A stretch of 15,847 nt of DNA, taken from positions 1-15,847 of the forward strand of contig CAMOXE010000078.1 in the NCBI GenBank assembly GCA_946628865.1, read 5' to 3'. Origin of the DNA: an uncultured Clostridia bacterium (GTDB lineage Bacteria; Bacillota; Clostridia; Christensenellales; Borkfalkiaceae). Below the pieces are notes generated by a model. The model searched no databases. It worked only from the letters and a program-made list of their open reading frames with translations, and had not been told where the DNA came from. The position numbers and the translations under genes are program-made. Shown here in pieces: positions 1 to 7,608 of this stretch (position 1 is the stretch's first letter; every line of letters starts with the position of its first letter).

Positions 1-2
1 AA

Positions 3-194
3 AAAGAAGCAAATGTGAACAAACCCAAAATTGTAATGGGTGATGCAACAATTGTAAGCCACTTTAATTCCCAGTTAAATATTTATAAAAATATCAATAA
101 TAATTCTATGAAACAAAAAAAAGACAGTAATATTGAAAAGTTTCAAAAAGCATTTTTATCTTATTATCATTTGCGCACTATGTTAATCTTATAA
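3..194 (+). CDS. C-terminal fragment of an unknown gene entering from the left edge
   Basis: A frame is open from the window edge for 63 codons and ends at TAA 192-194, 34 bp before hsdR. The translated tail is rich in Asn, Lys and Gln and ends in FLSYYHLRTMLIL. I do not recognise the family. It lies just upstream of hsdR on the same strand, so it may be part of the restriction locus. I see no target-recognition or methylase motif, so I do not call it hsdM or hsdS. The start lies outside the window. Confidence 0.5.
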   Translation, partial: KEANVNKPKIVMGDATIVSHFNSQLNIYKNINNNSMKQKKDSNIEKFQKAFLSYYHLRTMLIL

Positions 195-228
195 ATGTTG
201 TCAAAAATAATGTTAAGGAGTAACCCGT

Positions 229-3200
229 ATGGATTACAAATTCGAAAGAGGAAAGTTTACCGAAGAAGAATTGGAAAGTGCGATAATCGAACTGTTTACA
301 AGCCAAGGTTATACGCACGTCCACGGCGACGAAATTCATCGTGAATATAAGGATATTCTGCTTTTAGATGATTTAAGAGAATATCTTGTTTCCGCATACC
401 CTTCTTTAACGGAAACGGAAATTAAAAAAGTCATAAGTAAACTTGATAATCTTCCTTATATACCGTTATATGAAGGAAACAGAGAAGCATTTTGGCTTTT
501 AACACAAGGATTTGACCTTGTAAGAGAAAACCCGAAAGAACTCCCCATACATATTGATTTTATCAACTTTGACGATATAAATAAAAACAATTTCAAAATA
601 GTAAATCAATACGTTGTAGAAATAAGCGGAAACGTGCCGACCGACGTAAAGACGCGCCGACCCGATATGCTTGTTTTTATTAACGGTATTCCCGTCGGTA
701 TTTTTGAATTTAAAACCGCCATAGAAGAGGATAAAACCGTTCACGATGCGTGGAGGCAAATTACGGTGCGTTATAATCGTGATATTCCTGCCATTATGAA
801 ATACTGTATGTTTTCCGTAATATCCGACGGGGCAAATACAAGGCTTGGGACTATTTTTACGCCGTATCAATTCTATTATTCTTGGAACAAGGCAAACGAA
901 ACCGATACGGTTGCAAACGGTATAAGTTCACTATTTACCATGATTGAAGGCGTTTTTGCAAAAGAACGTATGCTTTCTATTTTGCGTGATTTTATTTTTT
1001 ATCCGGACAAAGGGAAAGAACAAGACAAGCATAGAGAAGAAGCGATTATTTGCCGTTACCCGCAATTTTTTGCGGCAAATAAAATGCTCGCAAGCATCAA
1101 AATGCATCAAAAGCCTAACGGCGACGGGAAAGGCGGCATTTATTTTGGTGCAACCGGTTGCGGTAAAACGTATACTATGATGTTTTTATCTCGTCTGCTA
1201 ATGCTTCGTGACAGCAATGCTTTCCATAACCCTACTATTATTCTTATAACCGATCGTGAAGACCTTAACGATCAAGCGTCAAAGTTATTTGTTAGAGCAA
1301 CAAAGTATTTAGGCGATACTAACGTCAGAAGCATTGAATCTCGTCAAGATTTGAAAAACACTTTGGGTATGCGCGAAAGCGGTGGCGTTTACATCACCAC
1401 TATTCAAAAGTTTTGCGAAGAAATCGGCGTATTGTCAAACCGCAGCAATATTATTTGTATTTCCGACGAAGCACACAGGACGCAAACGGGAGTCGGTGCG
1501 AAATTAAAGAAAACCGAGAAAGGGATTTTTACGACTTACGGATTTGCAGAATATTTGCGCCGTAGTTTTCCTAATGCAACTTATTGCGGATTTACGGGAA
1601 CGCCCATTGACGAATCTATTGCAGTATTCGGCGATATTGTTGACAGTTATACTATGCGTGAGTCTGCCGACGACGGGATTACCGTCCGTATTGCATACGA
1701 GCCGAGGCTTGCGCGTGTTGTGCTATCGGATGACCAAGCAAAAGAGATTCAAAAGTATTACAATAAATGTGCAGAGCAAGGTTCTAACCCCGAACAAATA
1801 GAAGAAAGTCAAAAAGCAATGAGTCGTATGACTGCTATTTTGGGACATCCCGACAGGCTTAAAAAACTTGCAAATGATATTATAAATCATTATGAAAAAT
1901 TGTGCTCCGAAAAACCGCAAATCGTCCAAAAAGCAATGATTGTATGCGCGGATAGGTTAGTTGCGTATCATTTATATGAAGAACTTATTAAAGTCCGCCC
2001 CGATTGGGCTGTTGTCAAAAAATGCGACGACGAAAGAAAACTTACAAAAGAACAACTTGACAAACTGCCTAACGTTGCAAAACTTAATTTAGTCGCGACT
2101 CGTGGCGAAACCGATAGAGACAAAGGATACGACAAATTATACAACCTTTGCGGGACGAAAGAATATCGTTCTAAACTTGACGAATACTTTAAAAATGACG
2201 ATTCGAATTTCAAAATCGCTATTGTGGTAGATATGTGGATTACGGGGTTTGATGTTCCGTCGCTTGCGGTTATGTATATAGATAAGCCGTTACAGAAGCA
2301 TACTCTCATTCAAACTATTTCGCGCGTTAATCGTGTATTTGAAGGAAAAGACCAAGGCTTGATCGTTGATTATATCGGCATAAGAGACGAAATGATGGAA
2401 GCGATTAAAATCTACGGCGGACCGCAGCAAAGCCCCGTTGATGAAATTTCCATTACTCTCGGAATATTCCGTAATCACTTAAAACTTATAGACGATTTGC
2501 TTTGCAATTTCAATGCTACGAAATTTTACGTCGGTTCGCCACTTGAAAGATTGCAATGTCTTAATCTCGGTGCGGAATACGTTCAATCTTCCAAAGAAAT
2601 GGAATTACGGTTCATGGCGCTTTCGCGCAAATTAAAAGCCGCCTACGGCATTGTGTTCCCTACGGGAGAACTTACGGAAGCGGAAATAAATAAGGCGCAA
2701 TTCTACTTGGCAATCAGGTCTATTATTTACAAACAAACCAAGCCCGATGTCCCAGACGCCGAAATGATGAACGCCGTCGTTGAAGAAATGGTGAGAAAAG
2801 CAATTTCCTGCACAGGCGTGGAAAATATTGTTGACGTTAATAAGTCGGTTGATTTATTTAGCGAAGAATTTGAAAAACAACTTTCTGCGATAGATATGCC
2901 TATTACAAAGTTTAACGCACTTATGAAACTTTTGAAAAAGGCTATTTCAGGCTATGGAAAAATCAACAAAGTCAAATCTATAGAATTTGACGAGCGTTTG
3001 CGTAAAGTAGTCGAAATATACAATACCCGTGATAAACTTGTGTTTACAAGCGAAGTCGTTGCCGATTTTGTCAATGAACTTTCCGACGAGCTAATAAAAA
3101 TATTTAAGGATTTGGAAGAAGACAAGACTTCGTTTGAAAAAATGGGCATCACCTACGAAGAAAAAGCATTTTACGATATTCTGGTAAAAGTCCGTGATGA

Positions 3201-3432
3201 TCACGGGTTTGTTTTTGAAGACAAGAAATGTATTGATTTAGCGAAAAAAATAAAAGTTCTCGTTGATGATAACTTACAATATGCCGATTTCTTTAAGAGA
3301 GATGATATAAAAAATTTATTGAACGAGAAACTGACTGTTCTATTATATAAAAATGGGTATCCGCCCGAATGGGACGAAGAAGTTTTTGAAAAGGTCATGG
3401 AACAAGCAGAAAACTTCAGAAAATATGTGTAG
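229..3432 (+). CDS. hsdR: Type I restriction endonuclease R subunit (HsdR)
   Basis: This is the ATP-dependent translocase and nuclease subunit of a type I restriction-modification complex, which cuts unmethylated foreign DNA far from its recognition site. The 1067 residues match the usual family length. A PD-(D/E)xK nuclease lies near the N-terminus (D146, then E160 and K162, with downstream Q177/Y182). The SF2 motor follows: Walker A GATGCGKT at 307-314, DEAH at 413-416, TGTPI at 456-460, VVDMWITGFD at 666-675 and motif VI QTISRVNR at 695-702. All key residues are present, so it looks intact. The start is ATG 229, preceded by AAGGAG. The methylase and specificity subunits needed for a working system are not in the window and are expected to the left. 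Confidence 0.95.
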   Translation: MDYKFERGKFTEEELESAIIELFTSQGYTHVHGDEIHREYKDILLLDDLREYLVSAYPSLTETEIKKVISKLDNLPYIPLYEGNREAFWLLTQGFDLVRENPKELPIHIDFINFDDINKNNFKIVNQYVVEISGNVPTDVKTRRPDMLVFINGIPVGIFEFKTAIEEDKTVHDAWRQITVRYNRDIPAIMKYCMFSVISDGANTRLGTIFTPYQFYYSWNKANETDTVANGISSLFTMIEGVFAKERMLSILRDFIFYPDKGKEQDKHREEAIICRYPQFFAANKMLASIKMHQKPNGDGKGGIYFGATGCGKTYTMMFLSRLLMLRDSNAFHNPTIILITDREDLNDQASKLFVRATKYLGDTNVRSIESRQDLKNTLGMRESGGVYITTIQKFCEEIGVLSNRSNIICISDEAHRTQTGVGAKLKKTEKGIFTTYGFAEYLRRSFPNATYCGFTGTPIDESIAVFGDIVDSYTMRESADDGITVRIAYEPRLARVVLSDDQAKEIQKYYNKCAEQGSNPEQIEESQKAMSRMTAILGHPDRLKKLANDIINHYEKLCSEKPQIVQKAMIVCADRLVAYHLYEELIKVRPDWAVVKKCDDERKLTKEQLDKLPNVAKLNLVATRGETDRDKGYDKLYNLCGTKEYRSKLDEYFKNDDSNFKIAIVVDMWITGFDVPSLAVMYIDKPLQKHTLIQTISRVNRVFEGKDQGLIVDYIGIRDEMMEAIKIYGGPQQSPVDEISITLGIFRNHLKLIDDLLCNFNATKFYVGSPLERLQCLNLGAEYVQSSKEMELRFMALSRKLKAAYGIVFPTGELTEAEINKAQFYLAIRSIIYKQTKPDVPDAEMMNAVVEEMVRKAISCTGVENIVDVNKSVDLFSEEFEKQLSAIDMPITKFNALMKLLKKAISGYGKINKVKSIEFDERLRKVVEIYNTRDKLVFTSEVVADFVNELSDELIKIFKDLEEDKTSFEKMGITYEEKAFYDILVKVRDDHGFVFEDKKCIDLAKKIKVLVDDNLQYADFFKRDDIKNLLNEKLTVLLYKNGYPPEWDEEVFEKVMEQAENFRKYV

Positions 3433-3471
3433 CATCCGTTCATAAACAAGTTTGATTTTAAGGAGTCTATT

Positions 3472-4515
3472 ATGAAAAAAGAAATCACGATTAGAAGTAG
3501 TACGGCGGAGTATCTAACTTACGTTTCCGCCGTGGGCGACGATAAAAACAGTATAGAAGTCCGCTACGAAGACGAAAACATTTGGCTTACGCAAAAAATG
3601 CTCGCTGAACTTTACGGCGTAACGACGGCAACAATAAACGAGCATATAAATACTATTTATGCCGACGACGAATTAACCGAAAATGCAACTATTAGGAAAT
3701 TCCGAATAGTTAAAAAAGAAGGACAAAGAACGGTCAGCCGCGAAGTCAATCACTATAATCTGCAAATGATAATAGCCGTGGGATTTAAGGTGAATAACGA
3801 AAGAGCCGTTCAATTTCGCAAGTGGGCAAATTCTATCGTCAAAGACTACACTATTCAAGGTTGGGTAATGGACGAAGAACGCTTAAAAAACGGCGGAACT
3901 ATCCTTACCAAAGACTACTTTGAAAAGCAACTCGAAAAAATCCGCGAGATAAGGCTTTCGGAAAGAAGATTTTATCAAAAAATCACGGATATATATGCAA
4001 CGAGCATCGATTACGACGCGACGGCGAAATCGACGCAGAGATTTTTTGCCGCAGTTCAAAACAAATTACACTATTCAATACACGGGCAAACGGCGGCGGA
4101 AGTTATCTATAACAGAGCAGACGCTGAAAAGACGAATATGGGCTTGACTACTTGGGAAGGCTCGCCCGATTCCAAAATTCATAAATACGACGTAATCGTA
4201 GCCAAAAACTATTTAACGGAAGAAGAATTAAAGCAACTCGAACGGCTTGTTTCCGCGTATTTGGATTTGGCGGAATTACAGGCAATGCGACATATCCCTA
4301 TGACTATGCAAGATTGGGAAGAAAGGCTAAACGGCTTTCTTAAAATGTGGGACAGAGACGTTTTGAAAGACAACGGAAAGATTTCCGCGGAAATAGCAAA
4401 GGCAAAAGCGGAAACGGAGTTTGAAAAATATCGCGTAATACAAGATAGGCTTTATCAAAGCGATTTTGATAGATTTATTCAATTGGAAAACGCTCTCAAG
4501 AAAAAGGACGAATAA
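3472..4515 (+). CDS. rhuM: RhuM-family protein (virulence RhuM / Fic-associated type)
   Basis: The 347-residue protein has the features of the RhuM family: an N-terminal winged-helix-like segment (WLTQKMLAELYGVTTATINEH, about 53-73), the conserved block around NHYNLQMIIAVGFKVNNERAVQFRKWAN, and a C-terminal helical part with the QNKLHYSIHGQTAAE region near 200. Molecular function is unsettled in the family. Members often lie inside type I restriction loci, and this one starts 39 bp after hsdR with its own AAGGAG site. A strong hairpin and T-tract follow at 4569, so hsdR-rhuM probably ends one transcript. A role accessory to restriction is inferred from location only. Confidence 0.85.
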   Translation: MKKEITIRSSTAEYLTYVSAVGDDKNSIEVRYEDENIWLTQKMLAELYGVTTATINEHINTIYADDELTENATIRKFRIVKKEGQRTVSREVNHYNLQMIIAVGFKVNNERAVQFRKWANSIVKDYTIQGWVMDEERLKNGGTILTKDYFEKQLEKIREIRLSERRFYQKITDIYATSIDYDATAKSTQRFFAAVQNKLHYSIHGQTAAEVIYNRADAEKTNMGLTTWEGSPDSKIHKYDVIVAKNYLTEEELKQLERLVSAYLDLAELQAMRHIPMTMQDWEERLNGFLKMWDRDVLKDNGKISAEIAKAKAETEFEKYRVIQDRLYQSDFDRFIQLENALKKKDE

Positions 4516-4568
4516 GGAAAGTTTAAAAATAAGCAAATAGCGAAAGAACAAACATATTATTGTTCTGT

Positions 4569-4602
4569 AAATGGTCCATTAGGTGGGCCATTTATTTTTT
4601 TT
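4569..4602 (+). terminator. Rho-independent terminator after rhuM
   Basis: A 9-bp stem (AAATGGTCC with GGGCCATTT, one G-T pair) encloses the 7-nt loop ATTAGGT and is followed by A and eight T. It lies 54 bp after the rhuM stop. A weaker dyad, AGAACAA with TTGTTCT, lies just upstream at 4545-4566. The loop sequence is the same as in hairpins further right that have no T-tract, so this terminator also looks like a member of that dyad family. Confidence 0.8.
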
Positions 4603-4954
4603 GTGAAAAACTTTTTTCAAAGCCCATAGCGTGTGTGCTTTGACTATGATAAAATTTTCAAACTTGAAAGTAGGTTTCAATTCGAGGTTAAAACATATAA
4701 AAAATTTTTTCCAAACGGCCAGTTGGGTTGGCTCTTTGAGTAGTATTACTTTGTAAAGTTTTAAATTTTTTCCAAAACCGGACATTAGGTGTCCTATTTG
4801 AGTGTTAAAATAGCAAAATCAAATATTTTAGCAAAATATTATTCTGCACTGACAGGCATTGTCAGCACAATAAGAGTATAATGCTAAAAAATTTTTTAAA
4901 TAGTTCATTAGGTGAACCATTTAAATGGTAAAATATTAAAAATTTTATAGCGAG

Positions 4955-4988
4955 TGGACACCCATTGTCCAGTCGCTCGGAGTATAAT
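4955..4988 (+). promoter_or_regulatory. Dyad plus TATAAT unit closest to the DUF6291 leader
   Basis: The dyad TGGACA-CCCAT-TGTCCA is followed by GGAGTATAAT with the -10 at 4983-4988. No canonical -35 lies 17 bp upstream of the -10; that position falls inside the dyad. The same GAGTATAAT context occurs at 4874-4882 and 5951-5959. Transcription from here would run through the last dyad (5005-5024) into the leader ORF. Confidence 0.5.
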
Positions 4989-5062
4989 AAAGTCCTTGTA
5001 TCATTCGGACAAGTCTTTGTCCGACGATAGAATAAATAAAAAAATAAAAGGAGATGATGCGT

Positions 5063-5107
5063 ATGTGTGTTTTAATAGACGGGCCGACGGTCTATATACG
5101 GCGGTAA
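5063..5107 (+). CDS. Putative 14-residue leader peptide
   Basis: A short frame, MCVLIDGPTVYIRR, starts at ATG 5063, 9 bases after the ribosome site AAAAGGAG. It ends at TAA 5105, 19 bp before the ATG of the DUF6291 gene. An in-frame ATG at 5057 is also possible but too close to the ribosome site. It does not look like an amino-acid-rich attenuator peptide, so translational coupling or leader control is only inferred. Confidence 0.4.
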   Translation: MCVLIDGPTVYIRR

Positions 5108-5126
5108 ATAAGGTTAAGGAGGGTTT

Positions 5127-5780
5127 ATGTTAGAAAAGTTTACTTTTTACGACTTATACTATAAAGCACTAAAAGATGAAACGGACGAAATTGCGGGAAG
5201 AACTATAAAAAATATCTGTAAGGTTATGTTCACGGAAGAACAAATATCTCCCCCGCAAGACGAGAAAGAGCGTTTTGAATGGGAAAACCTACTGCTTACG
5301 TTAAACACCGTCAAAGCAATCGAAACGGCAGGTAAACAACCGCGAACGCTTAACAAGAAGATGAAACGTTTTACCTTTTATACGGCTTATTACAATGCAA
5401 TCAAACTGCTCGGCGATAGTGATGCGGGAGCATACATAAAAGCGCTTTGCGAATACGTTTTTAACGGCAAAGAGCCGAAAAATCTATCCCCTGTTGTAGA
5501 TAAATATTTCGGCTATGCAAAGTGGAATATAGCGATTTCAAAGATGCGGATAAGCGCGGGCAAAAAAGGCGGGAAAGCGACACAACAAAAGGAAGTAATT
5601 ACGCTTGACAAAATAAAAACGGAATTCGGCTTATGGGGAGATATATTAAACCACGAATATTTGAAAGACGTTGATTTGGACGACGCTTATAAGTATTTCA
5701 AAACGCACCCCGATTGCAGACGAAAGTCTTTATTTGTTGCAATGAAAGAGTATTTGCAAAGTAAAGCAAACGGTTTTTAA
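5127..5780 (+). CDS. DUF6291 protein with internal duplication, mobile-element type
   Basis: The protein has 217 residues. Residues 82-150 match the DUF6291 pattern: FTFYTAYYNAIK, a helix with ALCEYVFNGKEP, and the ending AGKKGGKAT. Residues 5-71 repeat the same layout (FTFYDLYYKALK, then WENLLLTLNTVKAIETAGKQ), so the domain is duplicated. The remaining 65 residues are charged and helical, without a motif I recognise. DUF6291 proteins are common in phages and integrative elements, often near replication genes, but no biochemical role is established that I can name. The start has AAGGAG 7 bases before ATG 5127. Its upstream region is the dyad array, which makes it the likely regulated target. 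Confidence 0.7.
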   Translation: MLEKFTFYDLYYKALKDETDEIAGRTIKNICKVMFTEEQISPPQDEKERFEWENLLLTLNTVKAIETAGKQPRTLNKKMKRFTFYTAYYNAIKLLGDSDAGAYIKALCEYVFNGKEPKNLSPVVDKYFGYAKWNIAISKMRISAGKKGGKATQQKEVITLDKIKTEFGLWGDILNHEYLKDVDLDDAYKYFKTHPDCRRKSLFVAMKEYLQSKANGF

Positions 5781-5789
5781 GTGCAAGCA

Positions 5790-5843
5790 AAAAGTGAGTT
5801 AAAAAGGTGATTTTGCAGGCAGGATAAGAAAAGTGAGTTAAAA
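5790..5843 (+). repeat. Direct repeat AAAAGTGAGTTAAAA after the DUF6291 gene
   Basis: Two identical 15-bp copies lie at 5790-5804 and 5829-5843, 39 bp apart. The second copy continues into the 12-bp palindrome GAGTTAAAACTC (5834-5845). A small GC hairpin, GCGGG-ATA-CCCGC, follows near 5866-5878 without a T-tract. They may be binding sites for the ribbon-helix-helix-like protein encoded next, but that is a guess. Confidence 0.5.
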
Positions 5844-5930
5844 CTCGTTTTTGACGGCTTTTTAAGCGGGATACCCGCCTTGCCGAACAGAACACAATGT
5901 TAAAAAATTTTCTTATATAGAATAATATTC

Positions 5931-5959
5931 TTGACTTCCATAGCAATAAAGAGTATAAT
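5931..5959 (+). promoter_or_regulatory. Promoter of the ribbon-helix-helix gene and possibly the integrase
   Basis: TTGACT (5931-5936) and TATAAT (5954-5959) are separated by exactly 17 bp, a near-consensus housekeeping promoter. The small dyad AGAAT-AAT-ATTCT sits just upstream, near 5919-5931, and could be an operator. Transcription would begin about 5966 and lead into the ORF at 5996. Confidence 0.75.
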
Positions 5960-5995
5960 GTGTGTTAATACGATAGTGTGTTTTTAGGAGGTCTT

Positions 5996-6241
5996 ATGAG
6001 AAAAAGAGAAGATACGCCCGCAAGATTAGCACGCAGGCGATACGAAGAAAAAATTAAAGACAAGAGAAAGGCTGTAAGCGGCAATTTCGGAACAATGATA
6101 CCAAGACCGCTATTTGAAGAAATAAATACCTTTCTCAAAGAGAACAAAATAACGAAAGTCCGTCTTATCCAAGAAGGATTTAAGGCATTGCAAAAAATGA
6201 AAGATGATGGAACATTGTATACGGACTTTCTCAAAGATTAA
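5996..6241 (+). CDS. Small basic protein with ribbon-helix-helix-like fold, probable element regulator
   Basis: The protein has 81 residues and a strongly basic N-terminus. A short strand (GTMIPRP, about 32-38) is followed by two helices (about 39-50 and 53-68, split by NKIT), the pattern of ribbon-helix-helix DNA-binding domains. ATG 5996 is chosen because AGGAGG lies 5 bases upstream; an in-frame GTG at 5978 would include the ribosome site in the coding part. It lies between the DUF6291 gene and the integrase, where such elements usually carry a repressor, excision factor or copy regulator. The family call rests on predicted fold only. Confidence 0.6.
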   Translation: MRKREDTPARLARRRYEEKIKDKRKAVSGNFGTMIPRPLFEEINTFLKENKITKVRLIQEGFKALQKMKDDGTLYTDFLKD

Positions 6242-6260
6242 AAACAGGAGAGTTTTGTTT

Positions 6261-6302
6261 ATGGTAGCAAGCCATTCGACGGCAACGAGAGCCGTTTTGT
6301 GA
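6261..6302 (+). CDS. Putative 13-residue leader ORF before the integrase
   Basis: The frame MVASHSTATRAVL starts at ATG 6261 after a CAGGAGAG ribosome site and ends at TGA 6300-6302. It is the second short, well-placed ORF in this element, after the one at 5063. A role in controlling integrase translation is possible. Chance cannot be ruled out. Confidence 0.3.
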   Translation: MVASHSTATRAVL

Positions 6303-6516
6303 AACAATAAAAAGATAAGGAGATTTGAAATATAGAAAAAGGCAACAAGTAACAGCAATAACAGATTCGGAAATATTAAGCGAGGTACTTAAAGCGATGA
6401 GAGAGCAGACTGACATTTGTAAGCGACTTCTCGAAAAAAACGGATCTGCTTTCCGGAAAGGGAAAGGAAATCTTAAATCGGGCAAATTAAATTTCACGAA
6501 AAAGGAGATAAGACAA

Positions 6517-7533
6517 ATGCCAAGATTAAAAGATTTCAAAATAAGAATAAAAAACGACAAATATTATGAAATAAGATTCAGAAGATACGGGTACAACGTA
6601 AGTTTTTCAAGCAAGAACTTTGAAGAGGCAAAGCGCAAAGCGTTTGAGTGGCTCGGTAGATTTGAAGAACATATAAGACCGCAAGTTCATTTTACCGTTT
6701 TGTCAAAAAGCGAAAGTGAGCATTTCAACATAAGTAAGAAAGTAGGGTTTAAAAGTTTTGCGGACGACTACATTTACAGCGTCCGAAAGAAGCGTGTAAA
6801 AGCGTTGACTTTTACGACCTACAAAAACTATTACGAATCGGAAATACTGCCCGTATACGGAAAAATGCGTTTAGCGGAAATCAAGCCTTACCAGATACAA
6901 AAACATTTGGACAAATTGCACACCATAAAGCCGAGAGGTTGCGAAGACATAAAAATGCTCTTAAACGGAATATTTCAATACGCCGTCGATAACGGCATAT
7001 TGGACAGAAACCCGATGAAAGCGGTTTACGTCGAAAGGCACGAACGCAAAAATGGCGCTGCGCTCACTCCCGAACAAGAACGTAAATTCGTTCGGGATAT
7101 ACGAGGGACTAAAAACGAGTGGGTTTATCTTAAAATGCTGTATTCGGGCGTAAGACCTTGCGAAATAAGCGGAATAGTCGAAAATGCGGAGAATAACACT
7201 TTGACGATAAAAAACGGCAAACTAAAAAGTTATCAAAAAAACAAGACGAGGACGATTCCGATTTTTCCGAAATATAAAGAGACGCTTTCTCATCCGATAA
7301 GAGAGTTCGTTTATTTGCCGGATCTTCGAAACGATTTCAAGAAGTATCTTCCGAATAATAGTCTGAAAGATTTGCGGCACACTTTTACGACGAGAGCGAG
7401 AGAATGTGGCATAGATAATGAACTCGTCGCCGTGTGGACGGGGCACAGTCTCGGGAACATAACGAGCAGCGTTTACACGCATTTTTCAAACGAATTTCAG
7501 CAATCGCAAGCCTTGAAACTTAAATACGAATAA
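6517..7533 (+). CDS. int: Tyrosine recombinase (integrase) of the tRNA-Glu element
   Basis: Site-specific recombinase that integrates and excises the element. From ATG 6517 it has 338 residues: an arm-binding-like N-terminal part (about 1-50), a core-binding SAM-like domain (about 78-172) and the catalytic domain. Catalytic residues are R213 (YSGVRPCEI), R287 (KDLRHTF), H310 (TGHS) and nucleophile Y320 (VYTHF). The usual His of the HxxR box is Lys284. The ATG has AAGGAG 9 bases upstream. The frame extends 64 codons further to a TTG at 6325, whose AAGGAG is only 2 bases away, so I prefer 6517. The extension could instead be a real N-terminal part or a former small gene. The gene's 3' end points at the 3' end of tRNA-Glu. 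Confidence 0.9.
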   Translation: MPRLKDFKIRIKNDKYYEIRFRRYGYNVSFSSKNFEEAKRKAFEWLGRFEEHIRPQVHFTVLSKSESEHFNISKKVGFKSFADDYIYSVRKKRVKALTFTTYKNYYESEILPVYGKMRLAEIKPYQIQKHLDKLHTIKPRGCEDIKMLLNGIFQYAVDNGILDRNPMKAVYVERHERKNGAALTPEQERKFVRDIRGTKNEWVYLKMLYSGVRPCEISGIVENAENNTLTIKNGKLKSYQKNKTRTIPIFPKYKETLSHPIREFVYLPDLRNDFKKYLPNNSLKDLRHTFTTRARECGIDNELVAVWTGHSLGNITSSVYTHFSNEFQQSQALKLKYE

Positions 7534-7608
7534 TGATAAACTACCGTTCGGTTTTCCCCGAATTTTCCCCAAAAAGTCGGATAAAAGTCGATTTTTAGGT
7601 AAAAAGAA

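Larger units (their letters stand above)
4545..5024 (+). repeat. Array of spaced dyads with promoter-like -10 boxes
   Basis: About 480 bp without a convincing gene holds a series of short inverted repeats. Clear members are 4569-4593, 4664-4680 (TTGAAA/TTTCAA), 4717-4733, 4780-4794 (GGACA/TGTCC), 4849-4865 (CTGACA/TGTCAG), 4903-4917 (GTTCA/TGAAC), 4955-4971 (TGGACA/TGTCCA) and 5005-5024 (TCGGACAA/TTGTCCGA). From 4672 on, centres are 53, 62, 70, 53, 53 and 52 bp apart. Most are followed 16-20 bp later by a -10-like hexamer, including perfect TATAAT at 4877 and 4983 and TAAAAT at 4806 and 4929. Several units then carry an AAAAAATTTTTT tract. It lies upstream of the leader ORF and the DUF6291 gene. 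Function is unknown; multiple regulated promoters or RNA hairpins are the simplest readings. Confidence 0.7.

Noticed and set aside
4717..4733. Integron attC site (GTTGGGT matches GTTRRRY)
   Set aside because: The motif falls in a hairpin loop, no paired RYYYAAC is placed correctly, and there is no integron integrase.
4579..4785. 68-residue minus-strand ORF across the dyads
   Set aside because: No ribosome site, no recognisable domain, and the DNA is better explained by the dyad array.
4545..5024. CRISPR array
   Set aside because: Repeat arms differ from unit to unit and there are no constant repeats with unique spacers.
5978..5995. GTG start extending the RHH-like gene upstream
   Set aside because: The extra codons cover the AGGAGG ribosome site of ATG 5996.
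1..7600. Second copy of the tRNA-Glu 3' end as the left attachment site
   Set aside because: I looked for the T-arm and acceptor sequence in this part and found none; the left end must be outside.
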